NCBI GenBank assembly: GCA_039105265.1 | Contig: JAPFFF010000003.1 | Coordinates: 6,386,001-6,450,000 of the forward strand | Length of the DNA stretch: 64,000 nucleotides | Reading direction: 5' to 3' | DNA from: Tritrichomonas musculus | Taxonomy: Eukaryota; Parabasalia; Tritrichomonadida; Tritrichomonadidae | In this document: positions 10,101-20,300 of the stretch, piece by piece | Numbering within the stretch: position 1 is the stretch's first letter | Layout of the letters: the number at the start of each line of letters is the position of its first letter | Position numbers and translations under genes: made by a program | The notes under the pieces: model-generated | What the model was told of the DNA's origin: nothing | Database searches by the model: none | What the model saw: only the letters and a program-made list of their open reading frames with translations

Positions 10101-13100
10101 TTTGAATTAGATAAAACTCGTGCTGCTAATAAAGTTAAGATTTCTTGTCGATGAAATTCGCAAACTCCGCTGAAGTAGCAATTAATGACTTCGATTGGTA
10201 AATGATGATATTTTTGGAAATGAAAAGGAGGAATGACATTTTCATTATCAATCATTGCCTTTTCAGCAGGTATCAAATCAAACCGACCAGAAACTTGATG
10301 AACTTGAACGTAATTAGTTAATTGAATAGGTGAGCTATAAGTATTCAAATTCGATGAGAAAGAAGCATTTGGATAGACAGATAAAAGTAAAGCTGTTTCT
10401 CTTAAATTATTAAATTGTGCAAAAGTAAAGAATTGATCTAAATTCATGTCTTGATTTTGAGAGACAAGAGCAAGACCATTTGTTTGTATCTGTTTTATGG
10501 CTTTTTTATAAAGAACAATATCTTCTCTTTCATCATCATTATCTTGTTGAATCATCATTGAGAACTTAGTTGCATGTTCATCAATTTGTTTCTCTTTTAA
10601 ATTGGAGATTTTTGATTTAACTTTTCTCCATAATTTGACAGGATGAACTATTTGTTTCAAATGAAGATTCTTTTGGAAACAGTCTGTTTCTGGTTTAAAT
10701 GTACAAGAATAATTTATTCTTGTTCCTTGATGAATTAGAACAATAAATGAACATTGTGATTTACTAAATAAATTACATGAAAAAATACGTGAAAAATTCT
10801 TTGAATCAGCAAAAGAAACTTTATTTTTTGCTGGATGATAACGGCATTCAATTAATGTGTCATCTTGAATTTGATATTCAGCAACTTTTTCGCCATTCAC
10901 GCAAAAACCTGATTCTTGTGTTGAATAAGTGATTGAAATTGATTGATTTTGATCAACAGAATGTGTAATTACACCAAAATCAAATTGTTGACGACTATTT
11001 TCAAAATTAATTCGAAAATAAATAGGATGAATATCATCTATAATTGAACTAATGAATACATGAGGTGTTGTAAAAGCTTCAAGCATATTTTCAGTCAATG
11101 TATAATCATCTTCAAAAACTAATTGAGTGAAAGAAGCATGAAATAATTGTGGTTTAACTGGTGAACCAACAAAAATTCCATCTGTTTCTGTTGTTATTGA
11201 TTTCTTTAATAAAGATAAGATTAAAGGTGCGTTATTTCTAAACATGAAATGATTAATTGTTGTATTTTTCATTTTAGAAAAGAAAATGTCAGAAAATTCA
11301 GCACCTTTTTCAGGATCAAGAATGTTTTCTTTCACACATTGAAGTGCATAAAAAGTATATAAACAATCAGAATATTGTTTCATTTCAATATTCGTAGCTG
11401 GCTCAAATAAAGAATAAGGAACATTAAAATCAGAAAGCATTGATAGCTTAAAAGGTATTAATTCAAATGATTTAAGATCATCTGAATTATTTAATGAATG
11501 TTTAATAACTTGATTTGTTGTTATTGGAAGTAACAAACCTTGAAGTTTATTCTTTTGTTCATCAAAAGAGGTAATGAAATATGATTTGTTTTGATTATTG
11601 GTAACAATTGTAAATGGCCTTTTTATTTCAATTATATTCGACATTATTGCTAGCATTGCAAATAATTGTTTGATATATTTTCGATTGTTCAAATCAAAAT
11701 TATCAGAAATGTAATTAAAATGTCGAACAATCATCTGAATCGAATTCGACTCTTTATCATAAATAAGTCGTCGGATGATTTGAATAAGTTCTAATGCACA
11801 TGATATTTGTGACGTCGGTGTTCGGCAATATCTAATGTCTGGTGATTGATTCAACTTAGTTATTGGTGTAGCTATCTGTAATAAATGTTCTGAATTAGCT
11901 CCACTCAAAACTGTTCCAATAATGTCAAGAATTTCAGCCAAAATTGACATGAATTCATTTTCTTGATTATTTCGTGAAAACAGCTGAAGTTGATCATATA
12001 ATAAAAGTGACATATTATGAAATTTGGGTTGGCCAACATAACCAACAATACTTTTGATTAAATTAAAGTTTTTGGGATGATTAAACATTCCTTGATATAA
12101 TGAATGTTCAAGCGTGAATGACATTGAATTCTTAGCTGGGAAATGTTGGAAAAATCTCGCTAAATCATCAATTTCATTTTTTTTAGTTACAAAGTATTTT
12201 TCATCATTCAAAATTCGATGGAAATGACATATTAACGCTATGCATGACTTGAAAACTACATTTTCAAGCTTTGTTGATTCTTTTATGAATTTGATGATTA
12301 TTTTGTTAATCGATTGATAAATCAATTCATGAATTTCTTCTTCTTGATAAGATTTAGTTAAAATAATAATTAAATTACATAAAAATGAAAGAATTGGATT
12401 TGGTGGGATTTGACCGACTCTTTGTAAGACGTTAGAAATGAATTGGTCAGAATATTTTCGATCAATTTTAATGAATTTTTTAACTAATTCATAAGCATCA
12501 ATGATGTCTGCATTGTCTGAAATATGCATGATGAAAAGATAAATGGAACTAATTGGCAACTTTTGGGTAATGAATGAATCAGCATATTGAATAAAGAATG
12601 AAAAACTTTGTTTAACTGATTCAAGTTTAGATTGAGCAAGAATGATTTCACCAACTTGAATGTTACTATTAATGAAGCTTGAAATTGATTTCAATTCAGT
12701 TTTTTCTGACGAAAAAGTTAACAAAAAGTGGATCTTGTCAACAATTGTCTTGTGTAGTTTGTTGTATTCGCTTTTGTCTTCCCCTTGTCGCTTCGAACGA
12801 AGATTGGAACGAATTGAATAAACAGTCTGTGTAATCTGTTTAATTAATGGTAAAAGTTGTATCGTTTCTTTATTTTTTATTTTTGAACTAATGTCAATTA
12901 TTTCTTGAGTTGTTTGTGTTTTATATATCAGTGCTAAAAACATGTATTTTTCGGTTTCTTTATCTTCTTCAGTCAATCTTTTATTCAATAAATTTGGCAC
13001 TTTTTGATATAAAGTTTTAATTACTTCAACAAAATCATTGTCATTCAATTTATTATCAAAAACTTCGGAAACCGTTTTTTCGCTCTCAATTTTTATATTC

Positions 13101-15727
13101 AAAAATTGAGAGTGTTTGTTTAGAAATTCTTTGTCAGTGAATGATAACATTTGTTTGAAGCTATAAACATATAAAAAGAAAATGTCCATATAAAACAAAT
13201 AAAATGGATTTTTTGTGTCTGTTTGAAAGAACTTTTTGGTTGGAAATGTTTTCAATAACTCAAGTAAATTAGGTAAAAGAGGCCAAACAAAGGTAGGTGA
13301 ATTTGTGGTCAATCTCAAAAAGATCAAAAGTTTCTTAAAAACCGTAATAAATGATGATTTTTGAAAAGTTTCAATTGATTTAATATTGAATAAGAAATCA
13401 ACTGCATTTTCAATGAAATGTTGAGTAAAACCGAAAACCGTATTTTCAATTGAACTTTTTTTCAAAGGATTTTTTTGAATGATTCTTGAATAATGACTGA
13501 AAATCGATCGTTGGTATGTTAACAAAAAGTTTGTCTCAATTTCAGATATTTTTTCATTGACCAACTTGCTAAGAAGCCTGTTGATGAAGGATGGACAATT
13601 GCTGTACAAAACGTAAGGAAACTTCTTTGAATTCTCGAGTCTAGAAAGAAGGCTCAATAAGACAAAGATGTCATCGATATTATTATCTTCAAAATGCTGA
13701 AAAATCAAACCGAAATATTTAGAAATGAAAGAAGATTCAATGTTATCAGTAATTTGAATAATAAAAAGTGTCAGAAAATTGTATAAATTAGGATTTGAAA
13801 TGTAATCGAAAAGTATCTGATAAAGTGAGTTAGTTTGTTCTTTTGTCATTTTTGTGTATCTCAGAATGAAGCTTAAAATGACAAACAAAAATTGAATATA
13901 ATCTACTTTTAATGAGGCATCTTTAGAAGATAAATAAGAGAAAATCAAATCAAATAAATTCTCGTTCAATTCGCCATTAAAATATTTAAAAATGAAGTCA
14001 TCGAAATGATAATCACAACCGTAAAACTGGCCAAAAATTGAAAGGCAATAATTACTTGAAAATTTTTTAAACTTTGAAAAAGTTTTTATATCTTTCATTT
14101 TCGGAAAAGTGCAACTTGGTCTGACACCAGAAAGCCACAATGGATCAGGCCCAGTGTATTTAAAGTGCTCAAAGCAAGAGCCTTCATTATGAACAGACAA
14201 AACCCACAAACTTCTCGTAAGTGGCTCAAAAGCAATCGAATTAACCGGATAAGGAAGCTCGAACCGATAATCGTGAATGTGATTTCCATTCAGCAATGAA
14301 ATGACGCGAACAAAATGGACAACTTTATTCATTTCTATTTTTTCAGGCAAAATCATTTCAAGAACGAGACCGTTTGTCACAATAGATGAATTGTTCAACA
14401 AATCGGTTGAAAAAATATGATCGTTAAACGGTTTTTCAAGCTTTTTCTTATCATAAGAAATTTGAATTGAATAGTCAAATTTGAGCTCGTTTGAAGGTCG
14501 ATTTAGGTGAAATACGCCAATCTCTTTGTTGTTAATAATTGAATATATAAAATGACCATCTGAGGCGGTTTGTGGTGAAAGTTGTGGAGAATGAGATTCT
14601 TGCTTTATGCTTATAAATTCATTTCCTTGTTTTGAATTGTAGTCAAAAAGTAGATATTTTGAATTGTTATTGAAAATTAAAACAATATTATCAACCATCG
14701 TTAGATAATAATCAATACGTTGGAAAAGCTTCCTGAAAAATGATTCTAGCTTTAATGGTATAACTTCGAAATGTTGTTGCTCTTTTGTTGTGTTATTCGA
14801 GCTTAATTTTATTTTATGTAAAGAATTATTATCATAACAAAACAAATAAAGCGGAGAAACTCCAAAAATACAGGATTTTGATTTCGTTTGATTGAGTCCA
14901 AATTTTGTTTGAGTATAACTAATGTAGCCTTCTAATAATTCTCGCTTGATTTGAATATTTGATAATTTAAAATCTTGATTAAATATGGCATAGATATTTT
15001 TTGGTAGTTTAATTTTGTTTTCGTCGGATTTTCTTTTTTCTTTTTCGCTTAATTCAATTATTTTATGACTTGAAACAAGCAATAAATGTAAATCTGAATG
15101 AAAAATTGACCAATAAAATGATTCAATCAGTAAATTTTCATTTAAAGGATTTTGCTCAATAAGTTTTAAAATATTATCAGGCTTAATAGAAGATAAATCA
15201 AAAGAAAAATCTAAATAACAGTTATTCTGATGTTGATTGATATATGAATTAAATAACTGATGAAAATCATCTACTGAATAAACTGCATAGTTTTCAGTCA
15301 AATTGGATGAAAATGGTATTTGCGGAATTTTAGAAAATTCAATGTTTGATAAATAATTATTATGTCTTTCAAGAAAAAGATTATTGATAGATTCATAAAA
15401 TTGGAAAATAAATTTTGAATCAATGATATCAGGGTTATTAGTTAAAAGGCATTGAGAAAATTTCGGAATAATGATATTTGTTAAAACTTCGAATTGTGAT
15501 TCTTCTTGAGTGATAATTGATGAGTTAAAAAATAGTTCATTAATAATTTTAGCAGTAAGTAAATAATTTTCTTTTTTTTGGTAAGAATATATATCTGTTT
15601 TAGTGATTTCTAAATTTTGATTTGCAACTTCTTCTTCTGGATAAACTTTAAAAAATAATTTTTCATCTGAATTAAAATAAGAATCGTAAATTACATAATG
15701 ATTAGTATTTGATTGTCCTTGCCCCAT
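7136..15727 (-). CDS. Giant HECT-type E3 ubiquitin ligase with N-myristoylation signal
   Basis: The 2863-residue protein ends in a HECT domain (about 2500-2863) with the family signatures GIDAGGLMRDF, LLFPPLFWKFLIDGR and the terminal LPTASTCFFNLHLP, which places the catalytic thioester cysteine at residue 2831 (codon 7235-7237). HECT enzymes take ubiquitin from an E2 and pass it to substrate. Residues about 1500-1680 look like a SPRY domain (GFCVNGEKV core), as in large HERC and HECTD ligases. Residues 270-545 have repeated beta-rich segments that could be a propeller, and 560-1480 is helical-repeat-like; both are weak inferences. A poly-Asn tract sits near residue 2056. The protein starts MGQGQS, a consensus N-myristoylation signal. 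The gene diverges from the ARF-like GTPase. Confidence 0.9.
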   Translation of the reverse strand: MGQGQSNTNHYVIYDSYFNSDEKLFFKVYPEEEVANQNLEITKTDIYSYQKKENYLLTAKIINELFFNSSIITQEESQFEVLTNIIIPKFSQCLLTNNPDIIDSKFIFQFYESINNLFLERHNNYLSNIEFSKIPQIPFSSNLTENYAVYSVDDFHQLFNSYINQHQNNCYLDFSFDLSSIKPDNILKLIEQNPLNENLLIESFYWSIFHSDLHLLLVSSHKIIELSEKEKRKSDENKIKLPKNIYAIFNQDFKLSNIQIKRELLEGYISYTQTKFGLNQTKSKSCIFGVSPLYLFCYDNNSLHKIKLSSNNTTKEQQHFEVIPLKLESFFRKLFQRIDYYLTMVDNIVLIFNNNSKYLLFDYNSKQGNEFISIKQESHSPQLSPQTASDGHFIYSIINNKEIGVFHLNRPSNELKFDYSIQISYDKKKLEKPFNDHIFSTDLLNNSSIVTNGLVLEMILPEKIEMNKVVHFVRVISLLNGNHIHDYRFELPYPVNSIAFEPLTRSLWVLSVHNEGSCFEHFKYTGPDPLWLSGVRPSCTFPKMKDIKTFSKFKKFSSNYCLSIFGQFYGCDYHFDDFIFKYFNGELNENLFDLIFSYLSSKDASLKVDYIQFLFVILSFILRYTKMTKEQTNSLYQILFDYISNPNLYNFLTLFIIQITDNIESSFISKYFGLIFQHFEDNNIDDIFVLLSLLSRLENSKKFPYVLYSNCPSFINRLLSKLVNEKISEIETNFLLTYQRSIFSHYSRIIQKNPLKKSSIENTVFGFTQHFIENAVDFLFNIKSIETFQKSSFITVFKKLLIFLRLTTNSPTFVWPLLPNLLELLKTFPTKKFFQTDTKNPFYLFYMDIFFLYVYSFKQMLSFTDKEFLNKHSQFLNIKIESEKTVSEVFDNKLNDNDFVEVIKTLYQKVPNLLNKRLTEEDKETEKYMFLALIYKTQTTQEIIDISSKIKNKETIQLLPLIKQITQTVYSIRSNLRSKRQGEDKSEYNKLHKTIVDKIHFLLTFSSEKTELKSISSFINSNIQVGEIILAQSKLESVKQSFSFFIQYADSFITQKLPISSIYLFIMHISDNADIIDAYELVKKFIKIDRKYSDQFISNVLQRVGQIPPNPILSFLCNLIIILTKSYQEEEIHELIYQSINKIIIKFIKESTKLENVVFKSCIALICHFHRILNDEKYFVTKKNEIDDLARFFQHFPAKNSMSFTLEHSLYQGMFNHPKNFNLIKSIVGYVGQPKFHNMSLLLYDQLQLFSRNNQENEFMSILAEILDIIGTVLSGANSEHLLQIATPITKLNQSPDIRYCRTPTSQISCALELIQIIRRLIYDKESNSIQMIVRHFNYISDNFDLNNRKYIKQLFAMLAIMSNIIEIKRPFTIVTNNQNKSYFITSFDEQKNKLQGLLLPITTNQVIKHSLNNSDDLKSFELIPFKLSMLSDFNVPYSLFEPATNIEMKQYSDCLYTFYALQCVKENILDPEKGAEFSDIFFSKMKNTTINHFMFRNNAPLILSLLKKSITTETDGIFVGSPVKPQLFHASFTQLVFEDDYTLTENMLEAFTTPHVFISSIIDDIHPIYFRINFENSRQQFDFGVITHSVDQNQSISITYSTQESGFCVNGEKVAEYQIQDDTLIECRYHPAKNKVSFADSKNFSRIFSCNLFSKSQCSFIVLIHQGTRINYSCTFKPETDCFQKNLHLKQIVHPVKLWRKVKSKISNLKEKQIDEHATKFSMMIQQDNDDEREDIVLYKKAIKQIQTNGLALVSQNQDMNLDQFFTFAQFNNLRETALLLSVYPNASFSSNLNTYSSPIQLTNYVQVHQVSGRFDLIPAEKAMIDNENVIPPFHFQKYHHLPIEVINCYFSGVCEFHRQEILTLLAARVLSNSNDVCSSLNQFSITNKMLVNFVTSILLLLEPIRLSNLNEGKSPIEFESFNGFETCVKTDLYDYYSGLTKIVNHLQENGKKEFINEWFNKLENDFKNKSMHFATKRNTNLITVRSLIIDSYQNFNLEDVSGWIIFPYKFGCYNMPSIRVNHLIFPKSFTDNVNYSCSEGKTLRIMANYRHYSRYNNNNNNNNNDDELIAFGILPFFNKSNESLFYSFYHLAISMKYFVLFSQRDLEDEMKLKLRKLVFDSIVAGSPFFYSHSDTVLPFLTSRHYIPFTQEYVSMLNIFIFSTSHLKQNGIIQFVTQQMSLFEDLKAKELKYFISDSEPVPQNIVLPNFAIPQSMTNSTVQKNSIFVICSRVLMPNTDTASQFPFHLILSEWSEAFQLHPPCDLSFVESNVVSVTFTAYIPKSFELCDIDIDGREEVHVSYTGNFDGSYKKMTANNVKTDIKSNLTYLLVTPSTTNNRIFIKFPHYENLSQHNFVVHTSCFENKKQIAAQLTYDCRSFFSIDLNEWCQNYSADDDQQILKTVPLSFFVDSTILTRPSLSIICSLNNMNHRAHMNYLRAIYLIAFNYLIVNDVSLMDVLGDDNLKRFLSLHFLSTKFMEEVDNHCTSSVESLKIDRQSGLDVRNGISSDISKSLIGQFTKVYMKRPNNFRNKERPFSVRYLNERGIDAGGLMRDFSSELIADIIEPRIGLFIRTPNGRNHEGKYQECIVPSPAPIISKSDRYYQAIGALIAMGLRSGMKQPDLLFPPLFWKFLIDGRLKIEDVYEIDKSYKVLTSNLLRAANEMTDEEFENSMSSVSVLNLRGNQITFDRRSGFSSNLRNLSRSNCERFIAVCNESRLNELEIPLERVRYGFWNNLNFNPPPFATPSLIEYLACGERIITVNDLKRVTTFSGVSLLQKRYFWEVVQRMTNEERKKLLHFATGLTSISNEGLRVDSMGFTVDRYLPTASTCFFNLHLPSFSSSENMYRAFQMAINETGTFENS

Positions 15728-16346
15728 GAAATTATATAATTTTTGATGCCAAAATTTTTGTCACTAAATTTTTCCACTCATTTTTTTCCACATCCATCAT
15801 GAATAATATGCTTTTCAATAATCAAGATTGTAATAAATATGAATCTATTTAAAAAAGGTAATTATTAGGTACAAGAAAAAAATATCCAAATTTTCGAAAT
15901 GGTAAATTTTATAATGAAATTGTTAAATAGATGATATTTGTCTTAAAAATGGAATAAAGTTGGAAATTGATATAAATGAGTTTTCTAATAGATAAGTAAT
16001 ATATATATACTATAAATAGCATTAGGTTTTTTGATTTTCCAAAAAAATTCAGGGTACATGTAACAAAATTATAATAATGTTCAAAAATTAAAAATCGAAA
16101 ATAGAATAATATTTTTTTGGCAGAATAAATGTATTCTAATGCTATCTGATTTTTTAAAAAAATTTCCATTTTTTTCAATTTTGAAAGTAATTATCTTATA
16201 GGGAAAAAATATATTTTAGGTTATAAAAGCAATAAATATTGAGTAAAAATATTTAGAGATAGATTTTGAGAGATAGTAATCGTTTTTGCTTGTACCATAT
16301 AACATAGAAAAATTTGAATTGAATTGAAATAGTTAAAATTTTTTAT
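15728..16346. other. Divergent intergenic region
   Basis: This 619-base AT-rich region holds the promoters of two divergently transcribed genes whose products both start with a myristoylation signal. I see no gene in it and no clear shared operator. The short minus-strand frame at 15909-16178 has random-looking composition. Confidence 0.55.
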
Positions 16347-16964
16347 ATGGGTTGCGAGAATTCATGTATTAAACGAAAACCACGAATTGTTGTTCTTGGT
16401 ATGGGAGGTGCAGGTAAAACTACGATTGTTTATCGACTTAAAAACAATGAATTTATGAATACTTTGCCTACATATGGATTTATCAACGAAGAGATCAAAT
16501 TTGACGAAACAATTTATGATTTCTGGGACTTAGGTGGACAAGATAAAGTTCGCCCACAGTGGGGTCCATATTATCAAGGAGCAAGTGGAGTCATCTTTGT
16601 GGTTGATGCATCAGATCATTCATTATTTAACGGTGCGAAAGCTGAACTTCATAAAGCTGCTCAAGACAAAAGACTCGAAAATGTCCCATTTCTTGTTTTT
16701 GCTAACAAACAAGATATCAAAGGAGCATTGTCAAGCGATGAGCTTATTGAGCAGCTTAGCTTACAAAATTTGATAGCAGAAAAATTTGGTGATGGAAAAG
16801 GAAATGTTAAAAAGGCTATTATGCAAGATTTAAATGGTTCTTCAGATCCTTTTGATCCATCTAGACGATGTTTTGTTAATGAATGTTGTGCTCTAAATAA
16901 TACTGGTATCGAAAAAGGAATGAGATGGCTAGCTTCTGCAATTCAATATAGATATGATGCATAA
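16347..16964 (+). CDS. ARF-like small GTPase with N-terminal acylation signal
   Basis: The 205-residue protein has the complete G-domain set: P-loop GMGGAGKT (18-25), switch I PTYGF (Thr42), switch II WDLGGQ (60-65) with the catalytic Gln kept, NKQD (120-123) and a CCA motif (180-182) in place of the usual SAL/CAL. This order and WDLGGQ mark the ARF/ARL/SAR family, which controls membrane traffic or cilium-related transport. It begins MGCENSC, giving Gly2 for myristate and Cys3/Cys7 for palmitate. A lineage-specific insert of about 28 residues (147-175, rich in D/G/K) lies before the CCA motif. TAAA overlaps the stop codon, matching the trichomonad poly(A) signal. Confidence 0.9.
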   Translation: MGCENSCIKRKPRIVVLGMGGAGKTTIVYRLKNNEFMNTLPTYGFINEEIKFDETIYDFWDLGGQDKVRPQWGPYYQGASGVIFVVDASDHSLFNGAKAELHKAAQDKRLENVPFLVFANKQDIKGALSSDELIEQLSLQNLIAEKFGDGKGNVKKAIMQDLNGSSDPFDPSRRCFVNECCALNNTGIEKGMRWLASAIQYRYDA

Positions 16965-17374
16965 ATTCTTTTAAATATTTTATTCAATAAAAATGAATGT
17001 TATGATGATTGTTCTCATATAATTTTCTTTAATTCTTAATTTTAAATAATGAAAAAAGCAAAAGTTACTCAAAAAAAAAAAAAATTATCATAGGATGTGA
17101 TTCTACCTTCTAGGGGATAAAAATAAAAGTAATCGTCAATTTCAAGCCAGCACAAATATAATAAGCAAGAATTGATTTAGAGAAGAAAAAAAAAAAATAA
17201 TTAATAATGATTTTGAAAAAATAGAATTCTAACATTAGATCTTTTATTTTTTTTTTTTTTTCTTTTTTAGAAATATAAATGATTAATTGCAATTAAAAAA
17301 AAAAAATACGCTATAAAAATTATTCTATTGTTTTGTTTTTGTTTTTTTGTGCATCAAAATTAGTTGTAAATAAT
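16965..17374. other. Convergent intergenic region
   Basis: The 410 bases between two convergent genes are AT-rich with several A or T runs of 9-14 bases. No gene is visible. Confidence 0.5.
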
Positions 17375-20300
17375 TTATTTTGGTTCATTATCATCCATTT
17401 CTAAAACATCTATTTCATTTTTGTTGGATGCACTCTTGCTCTTGATTATTGTGTCTTCGCCATTAATTTCAGCATCAATTTCGTGAATCATATCGTTTCC
17501 TTGGTTTAGTTGAGAAAAGTCAATGTCAACTAATCGTTCTCTTGAATCTTTTTCAGGTTCAATTTGTTGGTTTTGGTTTGAATTCTGATCATAAAATTCG
17601 AATGAGATTTCCTTAATGTTGTCGTAACTGCACAAAAGTTCATTTATGTCAATTTCTAAAGTCATTTCTGACTCATCTTGTCCAAGCACCTTTGGAATTT
17701 GGATAGATACTTCCTTTGGCTCATCAATTGTAAGATTTTCTTCATGATTTGAAAGATCATTCTCTAATAGAGTATTTGGTTCTGCTTGTTTTTGTATCTC
17801 GGTATTATTTTGTTCACCATTTGAATAGTGTTCTGGTGATTCTTCTTCTTCAAGATGTGGAGTAGTTTGTTCTTGTGGTTGGATTGTCTTTTCATCAAGA
17901 AGTGAAATGGATCTTTGAGAAATTCCTTGTGTTGGTTCGTCAAGATTTGGAAAAACTTCTTCATGTGTATTTTGTTGTTCTTGTTGTTCTTGGGTTACTG
18001 AAGTTTCTTGTGGTTCTGTGATGGTTTCATTACCTTTGGTTTTGAGTGTTTCATCATCATAGAATTCATCATCAAGTTCTGGAATGTTTCGTTTCTTGTC
18101 TCTTGGTGATGGTGGAAGAATAGTTTTGTGTGAGGCACGAAGTGAACGAGGACTCAATTTGACATCTTCACTGTCATCGTAATTGGTAAGATGTCCAGAA
18201 ATATCATTCCATTTGGATTTGTTAGTTGGACTGCCAATAAATGGTTGACCTTTGGAGAATGGAATTTCTTCGTTTTGTCCACCAGCACCTTCAAGAATTG
18301 CTTCAGCAATCGTTTCAACAGATGGAGCAAGTTCTTCAGTTTCTTGTGATTCTTCTTCTTCAAGAAGTGGAATCGTTCGTTCTGAAATCTCTTGAGATGG
18401 GATGAAAAGAAGTGGGATTGATCCTTCTGATAGTTCTTGCTGTTTAGGTAGTATTTGTGCTTCTTGAGTTTGTTGTTGTTCTTGGGTTACTGAAGTTGCT
18501 TGTGGTTCTGTGATGGTTTCATTACCTTTGGTTTTGAGTGTTTCATCATCATAGAATTCATCATCAAGTTCTGGAATGTTTCGTTTCTTGTCTCTTGGTG
18601 ATGGTGGAAGAATAGTTTTGTGTGAGGCACGAAGTGAACGAGGACTCAATTTGACATCTTCACTGTCATCGTAATTGGTAAGATGTCCAGAAATATCATT
18701 CCATTTGGATTTGTTAGTTGGACTGCCAATAAATGGTTGACCTTTGGAGAATGGAATTTCTTCGTTTTGTCCACCAGCACCTTCAAGAATTGCTTCAGCA
18801 ATCGTTTCAACAGATGGAGCAAGTTCTTCAGTTTCTTGTGATTCTTCTTCTTCAAGAAGTGGAATCGTTCGTTCTGAAATCTCTTGAGATGGGATGAAAA
18901 GAAGTGGGATTGATCCTTCTGATAGTTCTTGCTGTTTAGGTAGTATTTGTGCTTCTTGAGTTTGTTGTTGTTCTTGGGTTACTGAAGTTGCTTGTGGTTC
19001 TGTGATGGTTTCATTACCTTTGGTTTTGAGTGTTTCATCATCATAGAATTCATCATCAAGTTCTGGAATGTTTCGTTTCTTGTCTCTTGGTGATGGTGGA
19101 AGAATAGTTTTGTGTGAGGCACGAAGTGAACGAGGACTCAATTTGACATCTTCACTGTCATCGTAATTAGTAAGATGTCCAGAAATATCATTCCATTTAG
19201 ATTTGTTAGTTGGACTGCCAATAAATGGTTGACCTTTGGAGAATGGAATTTCTTCGTTTTGTCCGCCAGCACCTTCAAGAATTGCTTCAGCAATCGTTTC
19301 AACAGATGGAGCAAGTTCTTCAGTTTCTTGTGATTCTTCTTCTTCAAGAGTTGGAATAACTTCTTGCTGTACTTCGTGTTGTTCTTGAGTTGCTTGTGGT
19401 TCTGTGATGGTTTCATTACCTTTGGTTTTGAGTGTTTCATCATCATAGAATTCATCATCAAGTTCTGGAATGTTTCGTTTCTTGTCTCTTGGTGATGGTG
19501 GAAGAATAGTTTTGTGTGAGGCACGAAGTGAACGAGGACTCAATTTGACATCTTCACTGTCATCGTAATTAGTAAGATGTCCAGAAATATCATTCCATTT
19601 GGATTTGTTAGTTGGACTGCCAATAAATGGTTGACCTTTGGAGAATGGAATTTCTTCGTTTTGTCCACCAGCACCTTCAAGAATTGCTTCAGCAATCGTT
19701 TCAACAGATGGAGCAAGTTCTTCAGTTTCTTGTGATTCTTCTTCTTCAAGAGTTGGAATAACTTCTTGCTGTACTTCGTGTTGTTCTTGAGTTGCTTGTG
19801 GTTCTGTGATGGTTTCATTACCTTTGGTTTTGAGCGTTTCATCATCATAGAATTCATCATCAAGTTCTGGAATGTTTCGTTTCTTGTCTCTTGGTGATGG
19901 TGGAAGAATAGTTTTGTGTGAGGCACGAAGTGAACGAGGACTCAATTTGACATCTTCACTGTCATCGTAATTAGTAAGATGTCCAGAAATATCATTCCAT
20001 TTAGATTTGTTAGTTGGACTGCCAATAAATGGTTGACCTTTGGAGAATGGAATTTCTTCGTTTTGTCCGCCAGCACCTTCAAGAATTGCTTCAGCAATAA
20101 CTTCGGCAGCTTGATTAATTTCTTCTTGGATTTGTTGCGCTTCTTGTTGTTCTTGAGTTGCTTGTGGTTCTGTGATGGTTTCATTACCTTTGGTTTTGAG
20201 TGTTTCATCATCATAGAATTCATCATCAAGTTCTGGAATGTTTCGTTTCTTGTCTCTTGGTGATGGTGGAAGAATAGTTTTGTGTGAGGCACGAAGTGAA

